Assembly: GCF_013410035.1 (NCBI RefSeq)
Contig: NZ_JACCBW010000002.1
Location: 558,001 to 622,000 of the forward strand
Reading direction: 5' to 3'
DNA: 64,000 bases
From: Nocardioides cavernae
GTDB lineage: Bacteria > Actinomycetota > Actinomycetes > Propionibacteriales > Nocardioidaceae
Shown here piece by piece: positions 56,010 through 64,000 of this stretch. How positions within the stretch are numbered: position 1 is the stretch's first letter; each line of letters starts with the position of its first letter. Both the position numbers and the translations under genes were made by a program. The notes below the pieces were generated by a model. The model worked only from the letters and a program-made list of their open reading frames with translations, ran no database searches and was not told the origin of the DNA.

Positions 56010-56870
56010 GTGTCTGACAACCATGACGTGGACCAGGTCGACGAGCAGGTCGACCAGGTCGAGTCCATCGACGAGGCGACCCCGGAGGACGCCGAGGTGG
56101 ACGCCGTCGAGGACACCGACGACGTGACCGGCGAGCCGTCCGACGAGCCCGGCGACGAGGTGGACGACACCAGCGACTCCGCTGCGGACGTCGACTCGGA
56201 CGCGGACGTCGACCCGGACGAGGACTCGGACCCGGCTGCCGCCGAGGAGTCGGACCCGCTCGAGGCCTTCCGCCGCGAGCTGTGGGCCAAGCCGGGCGAC
56301 TGGTTCGTGGTGCACACCTACTCCGGCATGGAGAAGCGGGTCAAGCACAACCTCGAGAACCGCATCATCTCGCTCAACATGGAGGACTACATCCACGAGA
56401 TCGTGGTCCCCACCGAGGAGGTCGCGGAGATCAAGAACGGCCAGCGCAAGATGGTCACGCGCACCGTCCTCCCCGGCTACGTCCTGGTCCGCATGGACCT
56501 CACCGACGAGTCCTGGTCCGCCGTGCGCCACACGCCGTCGGTCACCGGCTTCGTGGGCCACAGCCACCAGCCCGTGCCGCTGAGCATGAGCGAGGTCGAG
56601 GACATGCTCGCGCCGGCCGTCGTGGCCGTCGCCGAGGCCGAGGCCGCCGCCTCGGGCGAGAAGGGCTCCTCCACCACGCCGCGCAAGCCGGTCGAGGTCG
56701 CCGACTTCGACGTCTCCGACTCGGTCATGGTGGTCGACGGCCCGTTCGCCACGCTCCACGCGACGATCACCGAGATCAACGCCGAGTCGCAGCGCGTGAA
56801 GGCCCTCGTCGAGATCTTCGGCCGCGAGACCCCGGTCGAGCTCTCCTTCAGCCAGATCCAGAAGGTCTGA
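56010..56870 (+). CDS. nusG: Transcription termination/antitermination factor NusG
   Basis: 286 aa. The N-terminal ~85 residues are an acidic Asp/Glu-rich extension of low complexity. Then the NGN domain ([36 protein letters not shown]) and C-terminal KOW domain ([15 protein letters not shown]). GGAGTGAG before the GTG is the ribosome site. Such long acidic tails occur in actinobacterial NusG. Confidence 0.96.
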   Translation: MSDNHDVDQVDEQVDQVESIDEATPEDAEVDAVEDTDDVTGEPSDEPGDEVDDTSDSAADVDSDADVDPDEDSDPAAAEESDPLEAFRRELWAKPGDWFVVHTYSGMEKRVKHNLENRIISLNMEDYIHEIVVPTEEVAEIKNGQRKMVTRTVLPGYVLVRMDLTDESWSAVRHTPSVTGFVGHSHQPVPLSMSEVEDMLAPAVVAVAEAEAAASGEKGSSTTPRKPVEVADFDVSDSVMVVDGPFATLHATITEINAESQRVKALVEIFGRETPVELSFSQIQKV

Positions 56871-56973
56871 CGATTTCGTCGGTGCCGTCCCGCGGCCCGA
56901 CACTGCAGTAGCAACAACCCGTGGCAGGGGGCAGGTGCCCTCGTCATGACCACACGAGAGAAAGAAGAAGGCA

Positions 56974-57402
56974 ATGCCTCCCAAGAAGAAGATCGCCGCA
57001 CTCGTCAAGGTGCAGCTGCAGGCCGGCTCGGCCACCCCGGCCCCGCCGGTCGGTACGGCGCTCGGTCCGCACGGCGTCAACATCATGGACTTCTGCAAGG
57101 CCTACAACGCCCAGACCGAGTCCATGCGCGGCAACGTGATCCCCGTCGAGATCACCATCTACGAGGACCGCACGTTCGACTTCATCACCAAGACCCCGCC
57201 GGCCGCCGAGCTCATCAAGAAGGCCGCCGGCCTCTCCAAGGGCTCGGGCGTCCCGCACAAGGACAAGGTCGGCAAGCTGACCAAGGACCAGATCCGCGAG
57301 ATCGCGTCCACCAAGCTGCCCGACCTCAACGCCAACGACATCGACGCGGCCATGAAGATCGTCGAGGGCACTGCGCGCTCGATGGGCGTCACGACCGACT
57401 GA
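56974..57402 (+). CDS. rplK: 50S ribosomal protein L11
   Basis: 142 aa, complete L11: N-terminal KLQ-type binding face ([21 protein letters not shown]) with the proline-rich region, and the C-terminal rRNA-binding domain ending [20 protein letters not shown] before the ATG is the ribosome site. Followed 63 bp later by rplA. Confidence 0.98.
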   Translation: MPPKKKIAALVKVQLQAGSATPAPPVGTALGPHGVNIMDFCKAYNAQTESMRGNVIPVEITIYEDRTFDFITKTPPAAELIKKAAGLSKGSGVPHKDKVGKLTKDQIREIASTKLPDLNANDIDAAMKIVEGTARSMGVTTD

Positions 57403-57465
57403 CTACGTGGGAGAGCCGCGCTGGCTCGCTAACCACATCCTTCGCACCAGAGAAACGAGAAGACC

Positions 57466-58188
57466 ATGCAGCGCAGCAAGACCTACCGCGCGGCGGCTGA
57501 GGCGTTCGACAAGGACGAGCTCTACGCCCCGCTGGCCGCCATCAAGATCGCCAAGGGTGGCTCCAAGAAGAAGTTCGACGAGACCGTCGACGTCGTCATG
57601 CGCCTGGGTGTCGACCCGCGCAAGGCCGACCAGATGGTCCGCGGCACCGTCAACCTCCCGCACGGCACCGGCAAGACCGCCCGCGTCCTGGTGTTCGCGA
57701 ACGCGGACAAGGCCGAGGCCGCCCGCGAGGCCGGCGCCGAGTTCGTCGGTGGCGACGAGCTGATCGAGAAGGTCGCCGGCGGCTGGCTCGACTTCGACGC
57801 CGTCGTCGCGACGCCCGACATGATGGGCAAGGTCGGCCGCCTCGGCCGCGTCCTCGGCCCGCGCTCGCTCATGCCGAACCCGAAGACCGGCACGGTGACC
57901 CCCGACGTCGCCAAGGCCGTCACGGACATCAAGGGCGGCAAGATCGAGTTCCGCGTCGACCGCCACGCCAACCTGCACTTCATCATCGGCAAGGCGTCCT
58001 TCTCCGAGGCCCAGCTCGCGGAGAACTACGCGGCCGCCCTCGACGAGGTGCTGCGTCTCAAGCCGGCCAGCTCCAAGGGCCGCTATATCAAGAAGGTCAC
58101 CGTCTCCACGACGATGGGCCCCGGCATCCAGGTCGACCCCAACCGCACGAAGAACGTCGCGGAAGAGGACGAGGCCGTCCAGGCCTGA
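57466..58188 (+). CDS. rplA: 50S ribosomal protein L1
   Basis: 240 aa, full L1: [38 protein letters not shown] and the C-terminal rRNA-binding part. L1 usually represses its own operon by binding the leader; I did not identify that site. A good GAGAAACGAGAAG site precedes the ATG. The rp operon ends here with a terminator. Confidence 0.98.
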   Translation: MQRSKTYRAAAEAFDKDELYAPLAAIKIAKGGSKKKFDETVDVVMRLGVDPRKADQMVRGTVNLPHGTGKTARVLVFANADKAEAAREAGAEFVGGDELIEKVAGGWLDFDAVVATPDMMGKVGRLGRVLGPRSLMPNPKTGTVTPDVAKAVTDIKGGKIEFRVDRHANLHFIIGKASFSEAQLAENYAAALDEVLRLKPASSKGRYIKKVTVSTTMGPGIQVDPNRTKNVAEEDEAVQA

Positions 58189-58223
58189 TCCGGCCTGACG
58201 GGGCCTGATCGCCCCCGAGCCAC

Positions 58224-58259
58224 GAACGGCCCGGCCCCCCTCGGGGTGCCGGGTCGTTC
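58224..58259 (+). terminator. Terminator after rplA
   Basis: 12-bp stem GAACGGCCCGGC / GCCGGGTCGTTC (one G-T wobble) with a 12-nt loop, followed by TGCG. Confidence 0.75.
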
Positions 58260-58367
58260 TGCGTCGGTCGCCGTTTCGGTGTGGAAGCATCGGGTAGGAA
58301 GTGGTGGCAGGCCCGTACGACGAACCTTGACGAACCCCGAACCCACAGCCTCTCCAGGAGACACACC

Positions 58368-59252
58368 ATGCGCGTCACCCCTCTCGCCCGCCGCCTCGGC
58401 TCCGCCGCCCTGGTGCTGACCCTGGGCGCCGGCCTCGCCGCGTGCAGCAGCGACGACTCCGGGTCCGGCGGGTCGACCTCGGCGACCGACGAGAGCACCG
58501 ACGCTGCCGACGACTCCACCGACGCCAGCACCGACGACGGCAGCGAGGCGACGTCGGAGGAGACCGACGCCCCGGCCGAGGCGTCCCTGGCCGAGCTCTC
58601 GACCGACGACTTCTACCCGTCGGTGATGGACGCCCTGCGCGACGCGGAGACGTTCGCCTTCTCGACGACGTCGGGCGCCTCCGGGCAGTCGCAGGTCATG
58701 TCCGGGGAGGCGCGGTTCAGCGACGCCGGCGTGGAGATGAAGGCCTCGAGCACCGGCGCCCAGGCGATGGACATGATCCTGATCGACAAGGCGATGTACA
58801 TGAAGTCGCCCGATCTCGGCACGGGCGACAAGTGGCTCAAGATCGACCTGAGCGACCCCAACTCGCTCTTCGGCATGATCGGCAAGGCCACCGACCCGGA
58901 GGTCATGTTCAAGGCGATGGAGGCCCCGAAGAAGCTCGAGCTGGTCGGCTCGGAGGAGGTCGACGGGGTCGAGACGAACCACTACCGGATCACCCTCGAC
59001 CCGTCGCAGTACCTCAAGGCGATGGAGTTCCCCGCCGCGATGGCCGAGATGCTCCCCAAGGAGCTCGTGACCGAGATGTGGGTCGACGCCGACAACCTGC
59101 CGCGCAAGTTCGCGCAGACGATGGAGCTTCCCGGCACCGGCGGTGGCGCGGGCACGTCGTCGACGACCGAGGGCACCTACTCCGACTTCGGCCTCGACGT
59201 CGACATCCAGGCGCCCCCGGCGAGCGAGGTCACCGAGCAGCCCGGCATGTGA
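58368..59252 (+). CDS. LppX/LprG-like lipoprotein
   Basis: 294 aa lipoprotein: signal peptide with lipobox near LAACSS (Cys ~26), a Ser/Thr/Asp/Glu-rich linker to about residue 75, then a beta-rich domain (GEARFSDAGVEMKASS, KWLKIDL, NHYRITLDPSQYL, EMWVDADNLPRKF) like the LolA-fold lipid carriers of the LprG/LppX group. Possible role in envelope lipid handling. Strong CAGGAG site before the ATG. Single gene between rplA and the helicase gene. Confidence 0.8.
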   Translation: MRVTPLARRLGSAALVLTLGAGLAACSSDDSGSGGSTSATDESTDAADDSTDASTDDGSEATSEETDAPAEASLAELSTDDFYPSVMDALRDAETFAFSTTSGASGQSQVMSGEARFSDAGVEMKASSTGAQAMDMILIDKAMYMKSPDLGTGDKWLKIDLSDPNSLFGMIGKATDPEVMFKAMEAPKKLELVGSEEVDGVETNHYRITLDPSQYLKAMEFPAAMAEMLPKELVTEMWVDADNLPRKFAQTMELPGTGGGAGTSSTTEGTYSDFGLDVDIQAPPASEVTEQPGM

Positions 59253-59262
59253 GGCTCGCGCC

Positions 59263-60252
59263 TCAGTCGCGGAAGACCCGCTCGTCGATCAGCTGCTCCT
59301 TGACCTCGGTGCCCTCGGCCTCGAAGCGGCCCTGGTCGAAGCGGGTCCGGAACTGCAGGGTCGCGCCGTCGCGACCGAAGCGGTTCTTCTCGACCGTGAG
59401 GACGGCGTAGTCGCGGAACCGCTCGGCGTTGCCGAGGTCGTAGGTCAGGTGGTGGCGCGCGACGATGTCGAACTTGTTGTTGAGCACCAGCACCACGTCG
59501 GCCTCGTACGCCAGCGCGCTGGACCCGCGCAGGTCGTTGGCGCGCATCCGCTTGCCCGAGCGCAGCGCCTCCTTGTCGGCGGCCGCGATGGCGAGCACCG
59601 GTGCGCCGATGTCGATGGCGAGGTCCTTGAGCCCCTCGACGATCTCGGTCGTCCTGGCCATCTCGTCCTCGTGGCCGGACTTCACCTTCTGCAGGTAGTC
59701 GACGACGACCAGCGGCACGGTGCCGGTCAGCTCGCGTACGGCGGTGATGGCCGCCTCGATCGCGGACAGGTCGGTGCGGGTGCCGGTGGAGCGGTGGACG
59801 AAGAGCTGCTCGGAGTAGTGCGCCACCCGGGCGAGCGCGTCGACGCCGGACGGGACGGACTCCAGGCGGTGCTCGAGCGAGCTGACCCAGAGGTCATCGA
59901 AGATCGAGCGGATGCTGGTGATCCGCACCTGGTCGGACTCGTCGAGCTCGCCGGCCTCGAGGGCGATGAGCTTCTGGGTCAGGTCCTCGGCGTCGTGCTC
60001 GTAGGAGAAGTAGAGGACCGGGCGCCCGGTCGCGGCGTTGTTGCGCGCGACCTGCAGGGCGAAGGTCGACTTGCCGAGACCCTGCGGGCCCGCGAGCAGG
60101 ATGAGCGACCCGGCGCGCATGCCGCCGCCGATGATCGGGTCCAGGCCGGCGAACCCGGTCTTCCAGACGCGTCCGGCCGCGTTGCGTCCGGTGAGCATGC
60201 GTTCGTCGCTGCGGGCCAGGGAGGCGCCGACGGTCATGAGCTGGTGGTCCAC
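59263..60252 (-). CDS. DnaB-like RecA-fold ATPase
   Basis: 329 aa, only the C-terminal motor of DnaB-type helicases. Walker A GPQGLGKST at 55-63; FSYEHDAEDLTQKL; Walker B LVVVDYLQ; then LRGSSALAYEADVVLVL. The N-terminal primase-binding domain of replicative DnaB is absent, so it is an accessory helicase-like or RadA-like ATPase. The GTG at 60252 is preferred (TGCAAT 6 nt upstream); the ATG at 60237 is an alternative. It is divergent from the rplJ promoter. Confidence 0.82.
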   Translation of the reverse strand: MDHQLMTVGASLARSDERMLTGRNAAGRVWKTGFAGLDPIIGGGMRAGSLILLAGPQGLGKSTFALQVARNNAATGRPVLYFSYEHDAEDLTQKLIALEAGELDESDQVRITSIRSIFDDLWVSSLEHRLESVPSGVDALARVAHYSEQLFVHRSTGTRTDLSAIEAAITAVRELTGTVPLVVVDYLQKVKSGHEDEMARTTEIVEGLKDLAIDIGAPVLAIAAADKEALRSGKRMRANDLRGSSALAYEADVVLVLNNKFDIVARHHLTYDLGNAERFRDYAVLTVEKNRFGRDGATLQFRTRFDQGRFEAEGTEVKEQLIDERVFRD

Positions 60253-60336
60253 GCGGACATTGCACCAGTGACGGGGGGTCCGGCGGGCGGGATTGCCTGG
60301 TTTCGCCCCCGCCGCCCGCGAGCGGCCGGCGCCGAT

Positions 60337-60366
60337 TTGTCCGGTCCACCGGTCGCGGCGTACTGT
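60337..60366 (+). promoter_or_regulatory. rplJL promoter
   Basis: TTGTCC (60337-60342), an 18-bp spacer and TACTGT (60361-60366), just upstream of the L10 leader. Confidence 0.5.
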
Positions 60367-60372
60367 TCCATC

Positions 60373-60552
60373 TCGAAACCAGAGACCGCAGGTTGTCATG
60401 GGCTCCACGTCCATGACCGAAGGTCCGCAGCAGCGGGCGGCCGGCGCAGGTGACAGAGCAGCGGCCTCGGCCGCATCCACGCCCTGAGCCTGTGCTCAGG
60501 GCGTTCCTCGTCTGTGGGCCGGACGCCGGTGGTCAACCCCGGAAGGAGACCC
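60373..60552 (+). ncRNA. Ribosomal protein L10 leader
   Basis: Long structured 5' leader of rplJL. GAAACCAGAGACCGCAGGTTG at its start matches the conserved core known from L10 leaders, where the L10-L12 complex binds to repress translation. It ends in a perfect hairpin CGCCCTGAGC-CTGT-GCTCAGGGCG (60480-60503), followed by TTCCTC, which may act as attenuator. An in-frame ATG within it gives only a short peptide. Call by pattern and position; a covariance-model search would settle it. Confidence 0.6.
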
Positions 60553-61209
60553 ATGGCGCGGCCAGAAAAGACTGCCGCCGTCGCAGAGATCGTTGACTCG
60601 TTCAACGACTCCGCCGGCGCTGTGCTGACCGAGTACCGCGGGCTCACCGTGAAGCAGCTGCAGGACCTGCGGCGAGCCCTCGGCGAGAACGCCAACTACG
60701 CCGTGGTCAAGAACACGCTGGCCAAGATCGCCGCCACCGAGGTGGGCATCGAAGGCTTCGACGACCTGCTGACCGGCCCCACCGCCATCGCCTTCATCAA
60801 TGGAGACGTGGTCGAGGCCGCCAAGGGTCTGCGTGACTTTGCCAAGGCCAACCCCGCCCTTGTCATCAAGGGTGGAGTCCTGGACGGCAAGCCGCTCGAC
60901 GCTGCAGAGGTGGCCAAGCTGGCCGACCTCGAGTCGCGCGAGGTGCTGATGGGCAAGCTGGCGGGCGCGATGCTCGCGAGCCTCTCCCAGGCCGTCTACC
61001 TGCTCAACGCGCCGATCGCCCAGGCCGCCCGTCTCGCGGGTGCGCTGCAGGCCAAGGCCGAGCAGGACCCCTCGATCCTCGCAGGTGGTGCCGGTACGCC
61101 GGCTGCTCCGGCTGCCGAGGACGCCCCTGTCGACGAGGCCCCCGCGGCCGAGGAGACCGAGGCGACCGACGAGGCTGCCGAGCCGGCCGCCGAGTCCACC
61201 GACGCCTGA
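60553..61209 (+). CDS. rplJ: 50S ribosomal protein L10
   Basis: 218 aa. [18 protein letters not shown] and [10 protein letters not shown] are L10 signatures; the last ~40 residues are an Ala/Glu/Asp-rich tail beyond the L12-binding helix, longer than in E. coli and common in actinobacteria. AAGGAG before the ATG. In operon with rplL. Confidence 0.97.
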   Translation: MARPEKTAAVAEIVDSFNDSAGAVLTEYRGLTVKQLQDLRRALGENANYAVVKNTLAKIAATEVGIEGFDDLLTGPTAIAFINGDVVEAAKGLRDFAKANPALVIKGGVLDGKPLDAAEVAKLADLESREVLMGKLAGAMLASLSQAVYLLNAPIAQAARLAGALQAKAEQDPSILAGGAGTPAAPAAEDAPVDEAPAAEETEATDEAAEPAAESTDA

Positions 61210-61298
61210 CCAGGCCGACGTACACCACCTACAGAACACATCGGGCGAGCGTGTCGCTCCGCGCCACGCTGCCGCCCACTGACGAAAGGTTTGCCATC

Positions 61299-61694
61299 AT
61301 GGCGAAGCTCAGCACCGACGAGCTCCTTGACGCCTTCAAGGAGATGACCCTGATCGAGCTCTCCGAGTTCGTGAAGCAGTTCGAGGACACCTTCGGCGTG
61401 ACCGCCGCTGCCCCCGTCGCCGTGGCCGCCGCCCCGGCCGCCGGTGGTGCCGCTGGTGGCGACGCCGCCGCCGCCGAGGAGAAGGACGACTTCGAGGTCG
61501 TCCTCGAGGCCGCCGGCGACAAGAAGATCAACGTCATCAAGGAGGTGCGCGCCCTGACCTCCCTCGGTCTGAAGGAGGCCAAGGACCTCGTCGAGGCCGC
61601 CCCCAAGACGATCCTCGAGAACGTCGACAAGGCCGCTGCGGACAAGGCGAAGGAGGCCCTCGAGGCCGCCGGCGCCACCGTCACCGTCAAGTGA
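61299..61694 (+). CDS. rplL: 50S ribosomal protein L7/L12
   Basis: 131 aa stalk protein: N-terminal dimer domain ([23 protein letters not shown]), Ala/Gly hinge, and C-terminal factor-binding domain ([25 protein letters not shown]). GAAAGG precedes the ATG. Last gene of the rp cluster in this window. Confidence 0.98.
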   Translation: MAKLSTDELLDAFKEMTLIELSEFVKQFEDTFGVTAAAPVAVAAAPAAGGAAGGDAAAAEEKDDFEVVLEAAGDKKINVIKEVRALTSLGLKEAKDLVEAAPKTILENVDKAAADKAKEALEAAGATVTVK

Positions 61695-61739
61695 CACCCG
61701 CTGGCCCTGGGCCAGCACCGCTGCACCGCAGCATCCGTC

Positions 61740-61772
61740 GAAGGGCGGTCACCCCGTGGGTGGCCGCCCTTC
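61740..61772. terminator. Bidirectional terminator after rplL
   Basis: 14-bp stem beginning GAAGGGCGGTCACC (one G-T wobble) with a CCGTG loop. It ends 1 bp before the convergent response-regulator stop, so it may serve both strands. Confidence 0.8.
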
Positions 61773-61773
61773 G

Positions 61774-62442
61774 TCATGCCCGGGGCTCGTCGTCGAGCAA
61801 CCCGGACCGGTGGGCGTACGCGATCGCGCGGGGCCGGTCGCGCAGCCCCAGCTTGTCGAGCACCCGGCCCAGGTGCGTCTTGACCGTGGTCTCGCCGAGG
61901 TAGAGCTCGGCCGCGATCTCGGCGTTGGACAGTCCGAGGCCCACCAGTCGCAGCACGTCGGTCTCGCGGGGCGTGAGCATGTCGAGCGCGGGCGCCGGTG
62001 TCCGGGACGGCGACCGTCCGATGCGGGCGATGACGCCGGGCACGACGCTCGGGTCGATCACGCCCTGGCCCGCGGACGCCCGCCGCACGGCGTCGAGCAT
62101 CTCCTCCGGCGGCGAGCTCTTGAGCAGGAACCCCGCGACCCCGCGGCGCAGCGCCTCGTCCACGACGGTGTCCTCGTCGAAGGTCGTCAGGATGACCACC
62201 CGCGTCCCCGGGACCTGCGCGAGGACCTCGCGGGCCGCGTCGAGCCCGTTGAGCCGGGGCATCCGCACGTCCATCAGGACGACATCGGGGCGCTGGTCGC
62301 GTGCGACCCGGACGGCGTCCTCGCCGTCGACCGCCTCGCCGACCACCTCGAGGTCGGCCTCCCCGTCGATGAGGAGCCTGAGTCCCGCGCGGACCATGGC
62401 CTCGTCGTCCGCGACGACGACCCGCAGCACCTCGCCGGTCAC
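61774..62442 (-). CDS. LuxR/NarL-type response regulator
   Basis: 222 aa. Receiver domain ([17 protein letters not shown]; phosphoacceptor D58 in VLMDVRMP; switch Thr and Lys in ILTTFDED and LLKSS) and a C-terminal LuxR HTH ([39 protein letters not shown]). It is coupled by a 4-bp overlap to the kinase gene upstream. Target genes probably include the divergent membrane protein. Confidence 0.95.
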   Translation of the reverse strand: MTGEVLRVVVADDEAMVRAGLRLLIDGEADLEVVGEAVDGEDAVRVARDQRPDVVLMDVRMPRLNGLDAAREVLAQVPGTRVVILTTFDEDTVVDEALRRGVAGFLLKSSPPEEMLDAVRRASAGQGVIDPSVVPGVIARIGRSPSRTPAPALDMLTPRETDVLRLVGLGLSNAEIAAELYLGETTVKTHLGRVLDKLGLRDRPRAIAYAHRSGLLDDEPRA

Positions 62443-63596
62443 GGTGCCACCACGGGCCCGGTCGGGAGCGTGGCGACCAGGCGGTGCCCGCCGCCGGGCA
62501 CGGCCCCCGCGTCGAGGGCGCCGCCGAGGACGGCGACCCGCTCGCGCAGGCCCGCGAGCCCGTGCCCGCCGACGCCGGCCCCCGAGTCCGACCGGGTGCC
62601 GCCGGCCGCGTTCTCCACCGTGACCTCGACCTCCTGGTCGCCGACCCGGACGCGGACCTGCACGGGGGCGCCGGAGGCGTGCCGGAGCGCGTTGGTCAGC
62701 CCCTCCTGCGCGATCCGGTAGGCCGACATCCCGACCGCGCGAGGCACGCCGTCGGCGTCCCCGGTGACCTCGAGGGTCACGGTGGCGCCGGCGCGGCGTA
62801 CCTCCTCGACGAGCGCGGGCAGCAGCTCGAGCGAGGGGAGCGGAGCAAGCGCGGCCGACTCGCCCCGGCGCACGATGCCGACGATGCGGCGCAGCTCGTC
62901 GACGGCCTGACGGCCCAGCCCCTCGGCCCGCAGGAGCGTCTCCTCCTCGACCGAGCCGGCGACCTGGCGTCGGCGTACGACACCGACCTGCAACGTCATC
63001 ACGCTGACGGTGTGCGCCACCGCGTCGTGCAGCTCGCGCGAGATCCGGGTGCGCTCCTCCGCGACGGCGACCTCCGCCTGCTTCTCACGCTCGGCGCGGA
63101 GCTCGGCGGCCAGCGCCCGCAGCTCGGCGGAGCGCGCGTGCTCGCGGTGGAGCAGGAAGCCGACCGCCCACGCCGGGGCGAGGATGAGGGCGAAGAAGAC
63201 GAACTCCCAGACCGACTCGCCCTCCACCACGATGACCAGGGGCGGGACGGTGGCGGCCACGGCGTACGCCAGCAGCCCCGCGAGGCGCGGGAGGCGGTAG
63301 GCGGCGTTGCCGACCAGGAGGACGTACGCGATGAGCTGGGCCCCGCCGACGCGGGGGAGCCCGGTCGTGCTGAGCGCCTGGGCGCCGACCATGGTCGCGC
63401 TGAGGAGGAGCACCGCGCCGAGCGGGTACCAGCGGGACGCGGCGACGGCGAGGCCGGTGACGAGCGCGCCGGCGACGGCGACCGGGGTCAACGCGGCGCC
63501 CCGTCCGCCGTAGCCCGCCTCGAACAGCGCGGCCAGCGCGACCACGACGCCCACGATCGCGTGGGCGGACGCGGTGCGGGAGGCGGTGCTGTCCAT
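62439..63596 (-). CDS. NarL-type sensor histidine kinase
   Basis: 385 aa. N-terminal part with about five helices (to about 150), a short coiled linker, HisKA_3 box [16 protein letters not shown] (phosphoacceptor H190), and the C-terminal ATPase domain with [11 protein letters not shown]. No extracellular sensing domain of note, so it probably senses within the membrane. The ATG at 63596 is chosen: it precedes the first helix and has TACAGT 6 nt upstream. Confidence 0.93.
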   Translation of the reverse strand: MDSTASRTASAHAIVGVVVALAALFEAGYGGRGAALTPVAVAGALVTGLAVAASRWYPLGAVLLLSATMVGAQALSTTGLPRVGGAQLIAYVLLVGNAAYRLPRLAGLLAYAVAATVPPLVIVVEGESVWEFVFFALILAPAWAVGFLLHREHARSAELRALAAELRAEREKQAEVAVAEERTRISRELHDAVAHTVSVMTLQVGVVRRRQVAGSVEEETLLRAEGLGRQAVDELRRIVGIVRRGESAALAPLPSLELLPALVEEVRRAGATVTLEVTGDADGVPRAVGMSAYRIAQEGLTNALRHASGAPVQVRVRVGDQEVEVTVENAAGGTRSDSGAGVGGHGLAGLRERVAVLGGALDAGAVPGGGHRLVATLPTGPVVAP

Positions 63597-63602
63597 GGCG
63601 TC

Positions 63603-63608
63603 ACTGTA
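63603..63608 (-). promoter_or_regulatory. -10 box TACAGT of the two-component operon
   Basis: TACAGT on the minus strand, 6 nt before the ATG at 63596. Confidence 0.5.
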
Positions 63609-63796
63609 GGGACGTCCCGACCCCGGCGGGGTCGTCCCCGCGGACGACCCGAGCGTCCTCCCGGCGGAGGACCGTCCGGGCCCGACGGACGTCCCGCCGG
63701 CCCGGGGCATCGGACCGCGGAGCCGATCCGCCGCGGGGCCGACCCGTCGTTGACTTCGAGTCGTCAGCACCACACCACCACATCGAAGGAACCACC
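63609..63796. promoter_or_regulatory. Divergent promoter region of the two-component system
   Basis: No gene. Rich in short inverted repeats around GGAC/GTCC (for example GGACGTCC and GTCCTCC...GGAGGAC), possible sites for the response regulator. TTGACT near 63752 is a candidate -35 box for the rightward gene. Confidence 0.35.
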
Positions 63797-64000
63797 ATGA
63801 CGACCTCGACCACTCCGGTCACCACCACCCACGCCGCGACCGACTCCCCGGCAGCGGACCGTGGCTCCGCACCCGGCCTCCTCGCCGGCCTGGGCGGCGT
63901 GGCCCTCGCGGCCTCGTCGGTCCTCTTCGTCGCCGGCGCCGCCACGAGCCCGCCGCAGGACGACGCGAGCGCCGGCGCCTACATCGAGTCCCTTGGTGAG
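63797..64000 (+). CDS. Membrane protein, 3' end outside window
   Basis: First 68 residues only. A Thr/Ser-rich N terminus is followed by one hydrophobic helix (GLLAGLGGVALAASSVLFVAGA) and then a polar loop. Too little remains to name a family. GAAGGAACC before the ATG is the ribosome site. Its divergent position suggests control by the neighbouring two-component system. Confidence 0.7.
   Translation, partial: MTTSTTPVTTTHAATDSPAADRGSAPGLLAGLGGVALAASSVLFVAGAATSPPQDDASAGAYIESLGE

Overview
The window is about 64 kb of a high-GC actinobacterial chromosome. It is dense, has few long gaps, and uses many GTG starts and 4-bp ATGA/GTGA gene overlaps. Several things point to the Nocardioidaceae, probably Nocardioides or a close relative. 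These are a nuo operon that ends in a polyprenyl diphosphate synthase gene, a DUF222/HNH (13E12-type) gene carrying a REP-like palindromic repeat, KorAB, and the order tRNA-Thr, tRNA-Met, rpmG, hadAB, murB, tRNA-Trp, secE, nusG, rplK, rplA, rplJ, rplL. The genus is inferred, not proven. I see no prophage, insertion sequence, plasmid gene or CRISPR array.

Layout. 1-7153: end of the respiratory complex I operon (nuoJ partial, K, L, M, N) and a polyprenyl diphosphate synthase for the menaquinone tail. 7154-7625: non-coding stretch with CACGTG palindromes. 7626-10324: HNH gene with five in-frame 60-bp repeats, and RarD. 10426-13917: small secreted protein and the 2-oxoacid:ferredoxin oxidoreductase genes korA/korB. 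14261-15769: secreted family-18 chitinase behind a CRP-like site. 15979-19743: sulfate ABC transporter. 19815-20940: B12-binding protein and YajQ. 21037-24714: tRNA-Tyr and a sugar cassette (AGE-family isomerase, PfkB kinase, MFS carrier). 24790-28300: secreted M4 metalloprotease and a small HTH protein with a palindromic operator. 28332-29935: histidine phosphatase and a CpdA-like phosphodiesterase. 29987-33362: homogentisate (tyrosine/phenylalanine) breakdown, fahA plus an uncharacterised enzyme, divergent from hmgA. 33402-37905: zwf, GH15 glucosidase/trehalase and a Bcr/CflA carrier, all translationally coupled. 37991-41805: asymmetric heterodimeric ABC exporter. 41860-51977: Old Yellow Enzyme, FdhF/YdeP-type molybdoenzyme, pirin, MFS fused to a cyclic-nucleotide-binding domain, DUF2652 cyclase-like protein, Tag glycosylase, methyltransferase, amidase. 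52060-61694: tRNAs and the ribosomal/transcription core cluster, interrupted by murB, adenosine deaminase, a lipoprotein and a DnaB-like ATPase. 61774-64000: LuxR-type two-component system and the start of a divergent membrane protein.

Themes. Several genes touch cyclic-nucleotide signalling: a CRP-like operator at the chitinase, a CpdA-like phosphodiesterase, an MFS-CNB fusion and a cyclase-fold DUF2652 protein. Many genes without a Shine-Dalgarno sequence have a TAnnnT box 6-8 nt before the start codon, which suggests widespread leaderless transcription. I used this box to choose several starts. The most unusual items are the ABC pair with complementary broken ATP sites, the expanded REP-like element inside the HNH gene, the MFS-CNB/DUF2652 neighbours, and the HTH gene whose -10 box lies inside a perfect palindrome.
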